A stretch of DNA of 64,000 nucleotides from Odobenus rosmarus divergens (GCF_000321225.1 NW_004450483.1:1935745-1999744), one strand, 5' to 3'; positions 1 through 13,227 are shown, numbered from the stretch's first letter. Notes: generated from the letters alone by a model not told the origin. Program-made: numbers and translations.

Positions 1-1058
1 ACATTTTTCCAAAGAAGACATCCAAATGGCCAACAGACACATGAAAAAGTGCTCAACATCACTCGGCATCAGGGAAATCCAAATAAAAACCTCAACGAGA
101 TACCACCTCACACCAGTCAGAATGGCTAAAATTAACAAGTCAAGAAATGACAAATGTTGGTGGGGATGAAAAGAAGGGGGAACCCTCCTACACTGTTGGT
201 GGGAATGCAAGCTGGTGCAGCCACTCTGGAAATCAGTAAGGAGGTTCCTCAAAGAGTTGAAAGTAGAGCTACCATATGACCCAGCAATTGCATTACTGGG
301 TATTTACCCCAAAGACACAAATGTAGGGATCCGAAGGGGTACATGCACCCCGATGTTTGTATCAGCAATATCCACAACAGCCAAACTATGGAAAGAGCCA
401 AGATGTCCATTGACAGATGAATGGATAAAGAAGATGTGGTATATATATATACAATGGAATATTAATTAATGCAGCCATCAAAAGGAATGAAATCTTGCCA
501 TTTGCAACGACATGGATGGAACTGGAGGGTATCAGCTGAGCAAAATAAGTCAATCAGAGAAAGACATGTATCATATGACCTCACTGATATGAGGAATTCT
601 TAATCTCAGGAAACAAACTGAGGGTTGCTGGAGTGGTGGGGGGTGGGAGGGATGGGGTGGCTGGGTGATAGACACTGGGGAGGGTATGTGCTATGGCGAG
701 CGCTGTGAATTGTGTAAGACTGTTGAATCACAGACCTGGATCTCTGAAACAAGTAATACATTGTATGTTTAAAAAAAAAAAAAAGAAGAAGAAGATAGCA
801 GGAGAGGAAGAATGAAGAGGGGAGAATCGGAGCGGGAGATGTACCATGAGAGACTATGGACTCTGAGAAAACAAACTGAGGGTTCTAGAGGGGAGAGGGG
901 TAGGGGGATGGGTTAGCCTGGTGATGGGTATTAAAGAGGCCATGTACTGCATGGACCACTGGGTGTTATATGCAAACAATGAATCATGGAACACTACATC
1001 AAAAACTACTGATGTAATGTACGGTGATTAACATAATAAAAATATAAATTAAAAAAAA
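1..1058 (+). mobile_element. LINE-1, 3' end (ORF2 C-terminus plus carnivore-type 3' UTR)
   Basis: The 5' side runs off the window. The reading frame at 215-469 encodes a peptide with [20 protein letters not shown] and WIKKMWYIYIQWN, the conserved C-terminal tail of L1 ORF2. A G-rich 3' UTR follows with the carnivore landmarks ACAAACTGAGGGTT, GGGTGTTATA and GATGTAATGTACGGTGATTA, ending in an A-rich tail. An internal A-run at 769-784 followed by AGAAGAAG is part of this UTR as I recall it, so I treat the whole as one insertion. No intact reverse transcriptase is present. Confidence 0.85.
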
Positions 1059-1231
1059 AGCACAACAAATGAACCTAGAAATCAGTAACAAAAGAACTAC
1101 TGGAAAATCCTAAAATGCCTGGATTAAATAACACACCTATAAATAAAACACAAGTCAAGAAATCTCAAGAGAAATGAAAAATTATTTGAACTAATGAAAA
1201 TAAAAACACAACTCATCAAAATACATGAAAT

Positions 1232-1433
1232 GGCGCGCCTGGGGTGGCTCAGTCATTAAGTGGCTGCCTTTGGCTCAGGTCATAATCCCAGGGTCCTGGG
1301 ATCAAGCCCGACATTGGGCTCCCTGGTCGGCTGGAAGGCTTCTTCTCCTTCTCTCACTCCACCCGCTTGTGTTCCTGCTCTCGCTGTCTCTCTCTGTCAA
1401 ATAAATAAAATCTTTAAAAAAAAAAAAAAAAAA
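1232..1433 (+). mobile_element. CAN-SINE
   Basis: tRNA-derived head with GGGTGGCTCAGTCATTAAG, CT-rich body, AATAAA and an A-tail of about 18. Flanks AAATACATGAAA and AAATATGTGAAA look like an imperfect TSD. Confidence 0.9.
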
Positions 1434-1553
1434 TATGTGAAACGTGGCAAAAGCAGTCCTTAGAAAGATTTTTATGACACTGAATGCATATATAAGAAGA
1501 AAGACCAAAAATCAATAATCTAAGTTTCCACTTTAAAAAAAAAAAGAAGAGTA

Positions 1554-1769
1554 GGGTTGCCTTAGTGGCTCAGTCGTTAAGCCTTTGCCTTTGGCTCAGG
1601 TCATGACCCCAGGGTCCCGGGATCGAGCCCTGCATTGGCTCAGCAGGAAGTCTGCTTCTCCCTCTCACACTCCCCCTGCTCGTGTTTCCGTTCTCGCTGT
1701 GTCTCTCTCTGTCAAATAAATAAATAAAATCTTCAAGAAAGAAAGAATGAAAGAAAGAAAGAAAGAAAG
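1554..1769 (+). mobile_element. CAN-SINE with GAAA-type tail
   Basis: Head slightly degraded (GGTTGCCTTAGTGGCTCAG), normal body, and a tail expanded into GAAA repeats instead of pure A. Confidence 0.85.
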
Positions 1770-1779
1770 GAGAGTAGAG

Positions 1780-1952
1780 CGACACCTGGGTTGCTGAGTT
1801 AGTTGAGCAGCTGACTCTGGATTTCGGCTCAGGTCATGATCCAAGCATCCAAGCTGTGCACTCACTGGGGAGTCTGCTTCAAGATTTTCTCCTCCCTCTG
1901 CCCCTCCGCCCCTGCTTGCACACTCACTCTCTTTTTCTCTCTCTCAAATAAG

Positions 1953-1983
<31 letters not shown>

Positions 1984-1997
1984 ATGTTTTTTAAAAA
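1780..1997 (+). mobile_element. CAN-SINE, older copy
   Basis: Divergent head (ACACCTGGGTTGCTGAGTTAG) and a TAAA microsatellite tail at about 1951-1985, which suggests greater age than its neighbours. Confidence 0.8.
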
Positions 1998-3298
1998 GGG
2001 AGCAGATTAAATCTAAAGTAAGAAAAAAATAAAGAAAAACAGCAGAAATCAATGAAATTGAAAATAGCAGACCAACAGAGACTATCAATGAAACTAAAAG
2101 GCAGTTCTCTGAAAAGTTAATAAAATCAATAAGCCTCTAGCCAGACTAAGAAATAAAAAGAGAGGACACATATTACTAATATCAGAAATGAAAGAGTGGA
2201 CATCAATACAATTAAAAGCATAATAAAAGAATATCATGAATAAGTCTATGCCCAGAAGTTTGATAATCTCAATGAAATGGGCCAATTCTTTGAAAGAGAC
2301 GATCAAGCAAAACTCACAAATCAAAAAATACATGATTTGAATACACCCGTTTATATTAAAGAAACTTAATGAATTAGGAAACTTCAAAAAAAAGAAAGCA
2401 CCAGGGCCAGATGTGTTCACTAGTGAACTACCAAGCATTTAAGTAAGAAATTATTCCAATTCTCTACAATCTCTTTCAGAGGATAGAAGCAGAAGGAATA
2501 CTACTAAAGTCATTCTATGAAGCTAGCATTACCTAAATACCAAAACCAGACAAAGACATTACAAGAAAACTACAAAACAATCACTCTCATGACCGAAGAT
2601 TCAAAATCCTCAAAATATTAGCAAATCAAATTCAACAATGTGTAAAAAAAATTATACACCAAAACCAGGTGGGACATATCGCAGGAATGCATGGGTGGTT
2701 CAATACTCAAAAATCAGTTAATATAAACCAATATATTAAAGACTAAAAAAGAAAAAAATCACAGTTATATATGCAGAATAAGCATTTAACAAAATCTAAC
2801 AACCATTCATGATGAAAACTCTTGCTATAGTAGGAAGACAGTGAAACTTTCTCAACTTGATAAAAGATTTTCTAAATAAACCACCTACAGTTAACATTAT
2901 ACCAATGGTGCGAAACTAGAAGTTTTCCTACTAAGATCAAGTAAAGAAAGGATGTCTCAGTTCACCACTCCTTTCAACATCATATGGGAATCCTCCTGTG
3001 TTAATGCAATGAAGGCATGAAAAGGGAATGAAAGATACAGACTGGAAGGAAGACATAAAACTTTGTTCATAGATGACATGATCATTTATGTACAAGATCC
3101 AAGAGAACTGACAAAGAAATTCCTGAAACTAATAAGCAATTATAGCAAGTTTCAGGATACAAGATTAATAAAAAAAAGTCAATTTCTTTCCTATATGTCA
3201 ATAACGAACAAGTAGAATTTGAAATTAAAAACACAGTAACATTTACATTAGCACCCTCAAAAATGAAATACTTAAATCTAAAATATATGTATGTATTA

Positions 3299-3499
3299 GG
3301 GGTGCCTGGGTGGCTCCGTCGGTTAAGGAGCTGCCTTCAGCTTGGGTTGTTATCTCAGGGTCCTGAGATCAAGCCCCAAGTCAGGCTCCCTGCTCGGTGG
3401 GAAGTCTGCTTCTCCCTCTCCCTCTACTGCTCCCCCAGCTTGTGCTCTCTTACTCGTGCACTCCCTCCCTCTCAAATAAAATCTTTTTAAAAAAAAAAT
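3299..3499 (+). mobile_element. CAN-SINE
   Basis: Full head and body. The tail runs into a TA repeat at 3504-3520 that also resembles the upstream flank (AAATATATGTATGTATTA). Confidence 0.9.
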
Positions 3500-3925
3500 A
3501 AAATATATATATATATATATTAGAACTATATGAAGAAAATTACAAAACTCTAATGAATGAAATCAAAGAACTAAATAAATACAAAGACACTCCATATTTA
3601 CGGGTAGGAAGAATCAGTACTATGAAGATGTCAATTCTTTCCACTTTCAGATTCAATGCAATTTCAGTCAAAATCGACCATTATTTTGTGGATATTTACG
3701 AGCTGATTTTAAAGTTTATATGAAGAGGAAAAAGGCCCACAATAGCCAATATGATATTGAAAGAGAACACTAAAGTTGGAAGACTGACACCATCCAACCG
3801 CAAGACTTACTTTAAAGCTACAGTAGTGAAGACAGTATGGTACTGGTATAAGAAAAGACAAAATAGATCAATGAAACAGAACAAAGAACCCAGGAATGAC
3901 CCCCCAAAATTACATTCAAGTGATC

Positions 3926-4161
3926 TTTTTTTAAAAAAGATTTTATTTATTGGGGCGCCTAGGTGGCTCAGTCATTAAGCGTCTGCCTTCGGCTTGGGTC
4001 ATGATCCCAAGGTCCAGGGATTGAGCCCCCATCGGGCTCCCCGCTCTGCAGGAAGCCTGCTTCTCCCACTCCCCCTGCTTGTGTTCCCTCTCTCACTGTC
4101 TCTCTGTCAAATAAATAAATAAAATCTTAAAAAAATTATTTATTTATTTATTTGAGAGAAT

Positions 4162-4193
<32 letters not shown>

Positions 4194-4330
4194 GGGAAGG
4201 GGCAGAGAAAGAGGGAGAAGCAGACGCCCCGCTGAGCAGGGTGCCTGACGTGGGGCTCGATCCCAGGACCCTGGGATCATGACCTGAGCTGACGGCAGAT
4301 GCTTCATCAACTGAACCACCCAGGCGCCCT
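3926..4330 (-). mobile_element. CAN-SINE, split by a nested SINE
   Basis: Antisense copy beginning with TTTTAAAAAAGATTTTATTTATT and resuming at about 4136 through the AG-repeat to the inverted head CCACCCAGGCGCCC. The TSD is TCAAGTGATCT before and TCAAGTAATCT after, which proves the two halves were one insertion. Confidence 0.9.
3952..4135 (+). mobile_element. CAN-SINE nested inside the antisense SINE
   Basis: Complete sense copy (GGGGCGCCTAGGTGGCTCAG to AAAATCTTAAAAAAA) inserted in the ATTTATT tail of the older antisense SINE. It dates the host SINE as the older of the two. Confidence 0.92.
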
Positions 4331-5780
4331 CAAGTAATCTTGGAAAAAGGTGCTAAGGCAATACAATGGAGCAAAGACACTCTCTTCAACAAATGGTGCT
4401 GGAACAACTCAACATTGAAGAGCACAAGTATGAATCTAAACAGAGACCTTACATCCTTCACAAAAAATACCTAAAAATGGATCAGACCTAAATGTAAAAT
4501 CAGAACTATAAAACTCCTAGAAGAATCCACAAGAGAAAACTTAGATGCCCTAGGTATGATGATACTTTAGACAGAACACCAAAAACATGATCCATGAAAG
4601 AAATAATAAATAAGCTGGATTACATTAAAATTAAAAATTTTTGCTCTGTGAAAGACAATATCAAGCAAAGTAAAAGACAAACACTAGAAGAAAATATTTG
4701 TAAAAGACACATCTGATAAAGGGCTGTTATTCAAAATATACAAAGAACTCTTAAAACTCAATAAAAATTTAAAAAACCCAATAAAAACCTAGCCAAAGAC
4801 ATTAACAGACATCTCACTATAGAAGATATAGAGAGCAAATAAGCATGGGAAAAGATACTTCACATCATGTCAACAGGGAAATGCAAATTAAAACAATGAG
4901 ATACCACCACGCACCTATAGAACGGCCAAAATCCAGAACACTAACAACATTAAATGTTGGCAACAATGTGGAGCAACAGGAACTCTCATTCATTTTGATG
5001 GGAATGAAAAATGGTATAGCCGTTTTGGTTGATAGTTTGTCAGTTTCTTGTGAAACTAAATATACTTGTACCATACCACCTAGCAATTACACTCCTTAGT
5101 ATTCAAAGGAAATAGGAATTTACATATACACAAAAACCTGCCCATGAGTATGAATAGCAATTTTATTAATAACTGCCAAAACCTGAAAACAACCAAGAGG
5201 TCCTTCAGCAGACAGATATATGAATTAACCGTGGTACATCCAGATAATGGAAAATTATTCAGCTCTAAAAAGAAATGATGTATTAAGCCATGAAAAGATG
5301 CGGAAGGAATTTAACTCCATGTAACTAAGTAAAAGAAGCCAATCTGAAAAGGCTACAAAATGTAAGATTCCAACTATATGACATTTCGAAAAGAGCAAAA
5401 CTATGGAGAAAGAGAACAGTGGGTGACAGAGGTCAGTGGGGGAGAGGATTATGTGGGGCACAGAGAATTCTTAAGGCAGAAAAATTATTCTGTAATGTAT
5501 TATAATGATGAATATACATACATCATTATATATTTATCCAAACCCATAGAATGTATAAAACCAAGAGTAAATCCCAATGTAAACTATGGACTCTGCGTGA
5601 TTATGATGTGTCAATATAAGCTCATCCTTAGTAAAAAACATACCATTATAATGAGTGGTGTTAATGGGGGGAGGCTATGTGTGTGTGGAGTTAGGAGATA
5701 TATGGAAATCTCTGTATATTCTTCCGAATTTCGTTGTGGATCTAAAACTGCCTCCCAAAAAACAAAATCTTAAAAAAATT

Positions 5781-6157
5781 AAATAAACAAGACTACAAGC
5801 AATATTTGGAGAAAAAAATGTTAAGGTTTCAAGATCTTATGGAATAACCCTGAAAATATATATTTTTTTAAAGTGTAATGATTTTTTATTTTTGCTTTCT
5901 ACAATACCTTTCTTCTTATATCCAAGTCATATAATCCTAGAAGAGGCGAGTTCTCAAAGCTTCATTAGTATAATCAATACCAGCAAAATAGATTTGCCTC
6001 ATTTTTTTAACCTTTTAATAAGTAATACTAAGTTCTTGTTTTAACCTTCACACCTAAGAGGCCAAGAGATTCAACCTTACTTTGCAAAATTTGCTTTGGG
6101 ATCCTGGCCCAATCATCGAAGTAAATATCTTCATGGTAATGCAAAGTTTAGATATTT
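5781..6157. other. Non-repetitive A+T-rich spacer
   Basis: I see no gene, RNA or clear repeat here. It separates two L1 pieces. Confidence 0.5.
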
Positions 6158-7151
6158 ATGATGTATGGCACTAATCATTCAAGGAGCTCTCAGCAGAAGA
6201 CAGAACAAAGATTTAAAGGAAGCAATGAAAGTATGAACTCAGGGATTACAGCAAAAAAGAAAAATATTAGAATAATCAGGGTTCCAGAAGGAAAAAAGAG
6301 GAAGAGGGCAGAGAGTTTATTTAAAAACATAATAGTGAACATCCCAAACCTGGGGAAAGACTTGGACGCACAAGTCCATGGAACTAAGAGATCACCCTTG
6401 TTATCTCAATGCAAAAAGGCCTCCTCCTAGATATATTATAATGAAACTATCAAAAATTAATAATAATGAATCTTAAAGGCAGCCAGGAAAAGAAGAATGT
6501 AATATATAAAGGAACCCCCATTATGTTTTCAGTGGATTTCTCAGAAGAAATCTTACAGGCCAGGACAGAGTAGAAAGACATATTAAAAGGGTTGAAAGAT
6601 AAAAATTGCCAGACAAGAATCCTTTATCTGGCAAAGTTATCCTTCAGATATGAAGAATAAATAAAGACTTTCATAGACAAACAGAAGATGAGGGAGTTCA
6701 CCAACTCTAAAGCTGGTGAAGGGAGTTCTTCAAGCTGAAAGATGCTAATTAGTGACATAAAATATACCGAAAGTATACAACACACTGGGAAAGGTGAAAA
6801 CTATAGTCAGACTTAGAACATCCACAACATAAAAAGCTCCATTTTGACAATACTAATATAAAAGGGAATAGTAAAAGGATGAAGCCTTTGTGGGTGTCTG
6901 AATATAAGTTGCTATCAGCCTAAAATGAAATTTTATTTATAAGATAAACTCATTGTAATCACAAAACAAAACCTACAGTAGATGCATAAAAGGCAAAGAA
7001 AGAGGGAACAGATGCACAAAAGACAAAGGAAAAAGCAAGTAATTAATTTATACAAAGGTATGCAGAAATGGAGGGAAAAAAAAAACAGTGGAAATACAAG
7101 CAAGCTAGAAAATGATAAATAAAATGGCATTTTATTTTATTATTTTTAATC

Positions 7152-7342
7152 TTTTTCTTTAAAGATTCTATTTTTTTGTCAGCGAGAGCGAGCACAAGCA
7201 GGGAGAGCAGCAGGCAGAGGCAGAGGGAGACGCAGGCTCCCCACTGAGCAAGAAGCCCAACATGGGACTTGATCCCAGAACCCTGGGATCATGACCCGAG
7301 CCAAAGGCAGATGCTTAACCAACTGAGCCACTGCGGAGCCCC
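7152..7342 (-). mobile_element. CAN-SINE
   Basis: Antisense copy ending in GAGCCACTGCGGAGCCCC. The flanking repeat ATAAAATGGCATTTTA on both sides is a clear TSD within L1 sequence. Confidence 0.92.
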
Positions 7343-8224
7343 ATAAAATGGCATTTTATATAAAGTTCTTATATATCAATGATTACTTTAAATGGAAAGA
7401 ATTGAATTCACCAATGAAAAGGCAGAATGCCTTGACAGATAAAAAGCCAAAATTCAACTACAGTCTTCCTCAAGAGATTCATTTCAGCTTTAAGGATGCA
7501 CAATCCTCAAAAAGAAGGGATGGAAAAAAGATATTCCACGCAAGTGGAAACCAAGATATATATACTTATATCAGACAAACCAGACTTCAAGCCAAAAACA
7601 GTAACAAGAAACAAGGAAAATCATTCATTATATAATGATAAAGGGATCAATTCATCAAGAAGATATAACAATTGTTAATATGTATGTACCCAACATCAGA
7701 GCACCTAAACATATTACACAAATACTAACAGATATGGAGAAATAGTACAATACAATAATAGCAAGGGAAATAACCCACTTTCAAAAAATGAAAGATCATC
7801 CAGATAGAAACTCAATAAGGAAACAATGGACTTGAACCACACATTACATGAAATAGATCTAAAAGACATCCACAGAACATTTGATCTAACAGCAGCAGAA
7901 TACACATTACATATGGAACATTCTCAAGGATAGATCATATGGTAGGACACAAAAAAGTCTTAGCAAATTTAAGAAGACTGAAATCAAACCAACTATCTTT
8001 TTCAACAACAATGGTATGAAACAGAAAACATGAGGAGAGGTGGAAAAACTACATACACGTAGAGACTAAACAACACACTCTTGAACTACATATGCGTCAA
8101 GGAAGAAATGAAAAAGATAACCAAAAAAATCTTGAAACAAATGAAACACAAGATAACAAAACATATGGAATGAATGCTGTAAAAGCAGTTCTGAGAGGGA
8201 CGTTTATAGCAATAAATGCATATA

Positions 8225-8538
8225 CCACTGACCCTTGAATAATGGAGGGGTTAGAGGCACCAACTTCACACAGCTGAAAATCCATGTAACTACTAGTAGC
8301 CTACTGTTTACCAAAAGCCTTACCAATAATATATAGTTAATCAACAAATATTTTGTATGTATGTTCAATGTACGACATACTGTATTCTTACAATAAAGTA
8401 AGCAAGAGGGGAAAAAAAATGGTAAGAGAATCCTAAGAGAAAATACTGTTTATAATACTAAACTGTATTTATCGAAAATATTCACATGTAAGTGAACCTA
8501 TGCAATTCAAATCCAGGTTATTCTAGGGTCTCCTCTAT
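8225..8538 (+). mobile_element. Tigger2/MER28-type non-autonomous DNA transposon
   Basis: Starts near CACTGACCCTTGAATAATGG and ends with the inverted partner CCAGGTTATTCTAGGGTC. The interior has the family landmarks TAGTAGCCTACTGTT, GTATTCTTACAATAAAGTAAGC and CTGTATTTATCG. It was inserted into L1. No coding capacity. Confidence 0.8.
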
Positions 8539-11062
8539 TAAGAAATTAGAAAGATCATAAATGAAAAACCCAGCTACACCTCAAGGAACTAGAAAAAGAA
8601 CAAATTAAGCCCAGAGTTATTAGAAGAAAATAAAAAGATGAGAGTAGAAATAAATTAAATGGAGACCAGAAAAACAATAGAAAGATCAAAGCTAAGAGCT
8701 GTTTATTTTTCAAAAGATATGGAAAATTGACAAGACTTTCATAAGACTAAGAAAAAAAGATTCAAATAAAATCAGAAATAAGAGAGGAAAAATTACAACT
8801 GATACTATAGAAATAATAAGATCATGAGACTACTGTGAACAAATTAGATAACCTACAAGATATGGATAATTTCCTAGAATCATACAACCTACCAAGACTG
8901 AGTCAAAAAGTAAAGTCTGAATAGACCAATATTAAGAATTAGTAATCAAAAACCTCCCAACATAGAAAACCCCAGGACCAGATTTCTTCACTAGGAAATT
9001 ATACCAAGTATTTAAAGAAGAATTAATGCCAAGCCTTCTCAAAGCCTTCCAAAAAAATAAAAAAGAAAGACTCCCAAACTCATTCTATGAGGCCAGCAAC
9101 ACCCCAATACCTAAGCCAGATAAGGACACTACAAGAAAACTACAGACCAATATCCCTGTTGAAAACAGGCGCAAAATTCTCAACAAAATTCTACCAAACC
9201 AAATTCAAGAACTCATTAAAAAGATTACACATCGTGACCAAGAACAATTTATCCCTGAGATGCAAGGATAATTCAACACATGCAAATTAATAAATGTGAC
9301 ATGCCACGTTAACAAAATGATCATATAATATAATATGATATATAATCTTCTCAATAGATGTAGAAAAAGTAGTTGACAAAAAATACCTTTTCATGATAAA
9401 AAACCTCAACAGACTGTATATGGAGGGAACATACCTCAACATACTAAAGGGCATCTACAACAAACTCATTGCTAACATCACACTCAATAGAGAAAACCCA
9501 AAAATTTTCCCCCTAAAATCAGGAAAACAACAACTCTCACCACTCCTATTCAACATAGTACTGCAAGTCCTGGCTACAGCAATTAGGCAAGACAAAGAAA
9601 TAAAAGGCATCTAAATAGAAAAAAAGTAAAATTGTTATTTGTGGATGATATGATGATATATGTATTAAACATCACAAAGATTCAACTAATAAGCAGTTGA
9701 ATCTAATCAATGAATTCAGTAAGGTCACAGGATATAAAATCAAAACATAAGAATCATTTGTGTTTCTATATACTACCAATGAAAATCTGTAAAAAGAAAG
9801 GAAACTATCCCATTCACAATAGCATCAAAAACAAAGAAATACCTAGAAATAAATTTAACCAAAGAAAAGATCAACCCAATGAAAACCACAAGACTTTGTT
9901 GAAAGAAATCAAAGAACAAACAAACAAATGGAAAGACATTCCATTCCATGTTAATAGACTGGGAGAGCTCATATTGTTAAAGTGTCCATGCTATCCAAAG
10001 CCATCTATAGATTTAAGGTAGTATCTATCAAAATTCCAATGGCCTTCTCACAGCAACTGAAAAAAATCCATCCTAAAATTTATATGGAATCACAAAAGAC
10101 CCTGAATAGCCAAAGCAATCCATAAGAAAGAACAAAAATGGAGGCACATAGCATCAATTTCAAACTATACTATAATGCTACAGTATTAAAACGGTATACT
10201 ACCATAAAAATAAACACACAGACCAATGGAGAGAGTGAAGCCAGAATTAAACTCCAACATAGATGGTCAAATAATATTTATAAGGGAGCCAAGAACACCT
10301 GATGAAGAAAGGACACTCTCTTCAATAAATGGTGTGGGGAAAACTAGATAGCCACATGCAGAAAAATAAAATTGGATCCCAACTATACACCATTCACAAA
10401 AATTAACTTGAAATAGATCAAAGACTTAAACAGAAGACCTGATTCCATAAATCTCCTAGAAGAAAACATAAGGAAGAAGTTCAACAATGGTCTAGGCAAT
10501 GACTTGTTTGGACATGACACCAAAAACACAAATAACAAAAGAAAAAACATAAAACCTTGTGCCCTGCAAACAAAATTAACAAAGTGAAAAGGCAACTTAC
10601 AGAAGAATGAGAGAAGATATTTGCAAACCATGTACTACATAATGGGTTAATGTCCAAAATTTATGAAGAACTCATACGACTCAATAATAAAGAAACATAT
10701 CTATTAAAAAATGGACAGAGGACCAGAATAGACATTTTTCCAAAGAAGACATACAAAAGGCCAACAGACACACAGAAAGATGCTCAACATCACTAATGCT
10801 CAGGAAAATGCAAACCAAAACCACATTATCCCTTTATAACTCTCAGAATGCCTAAAATCAAAAATACAATAAATAAATGGTGAGAATGTGGAGAAAAGGG
10901 AATCCTTGTGCACTGTTGGTGGGAACGCAAACTGGTGCTGCCACTGTGGAAAACACTATGGAGGTTCCTCAAAAAATTAAAAATAGAAATACCACATGAT
11001 CCAATAATTCCACTATTGGATATTTACCCAAAGAAAACAGAAACACTAATTCAAGAAGATAT

Positions 11063-11717
11063 ATGCAACCCTGCCCCAGCTTGTTATTGTTATTTGTTGC
11101 ATTATTTTCATGAAATCCACCCACATCCCCTAATCCCCAGTGTTAAACTTCTGCTGTTGCCTTTCAGGAAGGCACATCTTTAGGTATGCCCACAATAATC
11201 CTGAGATGACAGTGGTACCAGTCACCACATTCTTTCAGTAAACACACCCAGCTGTAAAACTCCCCTAATTACCAACACATTGCTCTACTGTTTTCCACAA
11301 TGCCCCGGGACATGAATCCTTTAGAAACTAAACCAAATCAAATTATGGCTTCTTCAAAGGAACCAGTTTGTGCGGTAGGTGTTTGAAACTACTGTTTCCT
11401 CTAGTTTCCTTGTTTTTGTTTCCCCTGTTGTCTTCAGGTTTCCCTAAAGAATCCTTCTTAAATAATCCGAGTCTTGTAGTTATTTAAGTTGTAATCTCCT
11501 GTTGTTATACAGGAGCCATGTTGATGTGGCAGTAAGGTGAGTGGCTGCAGAGGGATTGTTCTTCAACTTATCATTAGGACTTAGTGGTTTAGTGGTCTAT
11601 GCTCCTTGGTTATGTCCTCCAGTGCTTTTCAGCTCACCCTATCCTTGGGTGACACAAGAGGTATAAAGTAGGCTGGAAATGGTATTTCCTTCCCCCACTT
11701 TGGTTATTTTCTGGTAA
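11063..11717. other. Intronic sequence of unknown origin
   Basis: Between the truncated L1 and the duplicated block. It is less A-rich than the L1 and has no ORF of note. I do not recognise a repeat family, though an old LTR or DNA element cannot be excluded. Confidence 0.4.
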
Positions 11718-12626
11718 AATCCATGTTGGTTGAGTACAGGTAAAATAGATTTCCTTGAGGGCAGACCTTTGTTAAGGAGGACAGAAAGCTCTAAGCACAT
11801 TTCAAAATGGTTACTTCCCTGCTCACCCCACCCTGCCCTCCAGAGCATGAGTGGATTTTTCTCTAGTCTTCAATTTGGGAACCTGATGGGGTGACTGGTG
11901 GTAGTAAAACTAACGAAAGCGTGGGGACCTTTGTAAGGCTGGGCCTTCAGGAGTTTTCATCTCTCAAGCCAGTCTTTGCTCAGTCTCTGGCAACTAGTCA
12001 ATTACCCTTTCAGTATCCCTACTAGTGTGCTAGTATGTACTGCCATGAGTAGTTAGGATCAGAAAAAACCCTTATGTTCCATGATGATGCAAATATAGTG
12101 GCTTTACCAACTTTGAATCCCATCTATTCAGTTTAACTCTTGAAAATGAAATTTAAAATAAACAATATATACTTTCCAATCAAGATCTTAAATATTCACA
12201 TCCTTTTTTAACCTAACTTGTATGATAAAGACTTGGAAGTGTGAGTTTTATTTCTCAACATTAAACTAGTTCTAAGCATATTTACCAATAAAGTAATATG
12301 CCAACTCCTTAGCATACAGAATATGTAGGATCCTTCACAATCTGAATCTCATTTCTCGTCTACACAACATCTTCCTAAATTCTTATTCCTTTGTTTCTGT
12401 CTTCAGTAAAGACAACTGAAGGAGAAACCAAATGAAATAGCTCATCATTTCCTCAACTTGCCATATCCTTTCTTACTATTAGGTCTCTGCAAATGCTTGT
12501 TACCTCTACTTGAATTCCCTAAATCCACACATACTTATTCCACATTTCCTTTTTCACTGAGGAAATTTCCATTCATCCTTTAAAAAACAATCTCAAGGGG
12601 CACCTGGGTGGCTCAGTCGTTAAGCA
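11718..12626 (+). repeat. Direct duplication, copy 1
   Basis: About 0.9 kb that recurs at 13444-14352 with an offset of 1726 bases. Reading both copies side by side I find almost no differences in unique sequence (one C/G at 12068 versus 13794). This copy includes the left TSD and the first bases of the SINE at 12597. Confidence 0.95.
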
Positions 12627-12789
12627 TCTGCCTTTGGTTCAGGTCATGATCCCAGGATCCTGGGATCGAGCCCCACTTCGGGCTCCCTGCTCAGTGGGAA
12701 GCCTGCTTCTCCCTCTCCCACTCCCCCTGCTTGTGCTCCCTCTCTCGCTGTCTCTCTCTGTCAAATAAATAAAATCTTAAAAAAAAATA
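12597..12789 (+). mobile_element. CAN-SINE in duplication copy 1
   Basis: Complete copy flanked on both sides by AAAACAATCTCAA, an intact TSD. This is the original SINE at this place. Confidence 0.95.
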
Positions 12790-12802
12790 AAAACAATCTC
12801 AA

Positions 12803-13227
12803 ATATCATGGAGCCATTCAAATTTTCCCTAGAGAGATTGTATCCTTTGTGTTTCCAAAACAAAAGTCAAAAACTCTTCTAAAATCTTTGTAACAATAAA
12901 AAGGAATATATATACAATATAGGGTTTGGAAAATGCAGAAAAATTTATATTATCAGTTATTTTAATCCACATCATCTGAAAAGAATTCTTCAGATTTTGA
13001 CATTTGTATAAGATATAAAATACAACATAAAATATTTTTTAAAATTGTCTCTAGTAAAATCAGAAATGTATAAAATCAAAGATGTGCGTTTATTATTTCA
13101 CTGTTGTAAAAACTGACAATGATAATTATCTTCTCTGAAGATTTTAATTAATTTTTTCTTATTGTTATTAATTTTATAATTAATTCTTATGTGTCCACTA
13201 ATAGGCAAGGGGCTATTGCTTGAACTG
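12803..13227. other. A+T-rich intron sequence, not duplicated
   Basis: Part of the 1726-base spacing unit that is missing from copy 2. I see no gene or recognisable repeat. Confidence 0.5.

Larger units (their letters stand above)
1059..5780 (+). mobile_element. Older LINE-1, ORF2 remnant and 3' UTR, interrupted by six SINEs
   Basis: Stretches at 1059-1231, 1434-1553, 1998-3298, 3500-3925 and 4331-5780 read, when the SINEs are skipped, as one L1 ORF2 in + orientation with many stops and frameshifts. It ends with the 'NYTP...' type tail and an A-rich 3' end. Substitution load is higher than in the element at 1-1058. It is dead as a transposon. Confidence 0.8.
6158..11062 (+). mobile_element. 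LINE-1, long but 3'-truncated (ORF1-like part to ORF2 end)
   Basis: At 6158-6430 a peptide contains IIRVPEGKKRKRAESLFKNI, like the C-terminal part of an L1 ORF1 protein. Inter-ORF sequence follows, then ORF2 fragments at about 8550-11062: PLLKAFQKN..., [19 protein letters not shown] and [18 protein letters not shown] pieces, and the C-terminal LPLWKTLWRFLKKLKIEIPH block at 10908-11050. The frame is broken many times. The L1 stops inside the ORF2 end, with no 3' UTR or A-tail, at about 11062, so it was cut by a rearrangement. It carries a SINE and a MER28-type element. Confidence 0.8.

Noticed and set aside
1302..1508. Minus-strand ORFs across SINE copies (for example 1302-1508, 1570-1785, 14365-14550, 22746-22976, 55895-56110)
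   Set aside because: They are antisense reads of the CAN-SINE body and CT tract, with the same peptide repeated at each copy (DFIYL.ERD.. and RGRSRLPAE). They are not genes.
5378..5773. 131-codon open frame as a protein-coding gene
   Set aside because: It lies in the decayed 3' end of an L1; no recognisable domain and low-complexity composition.
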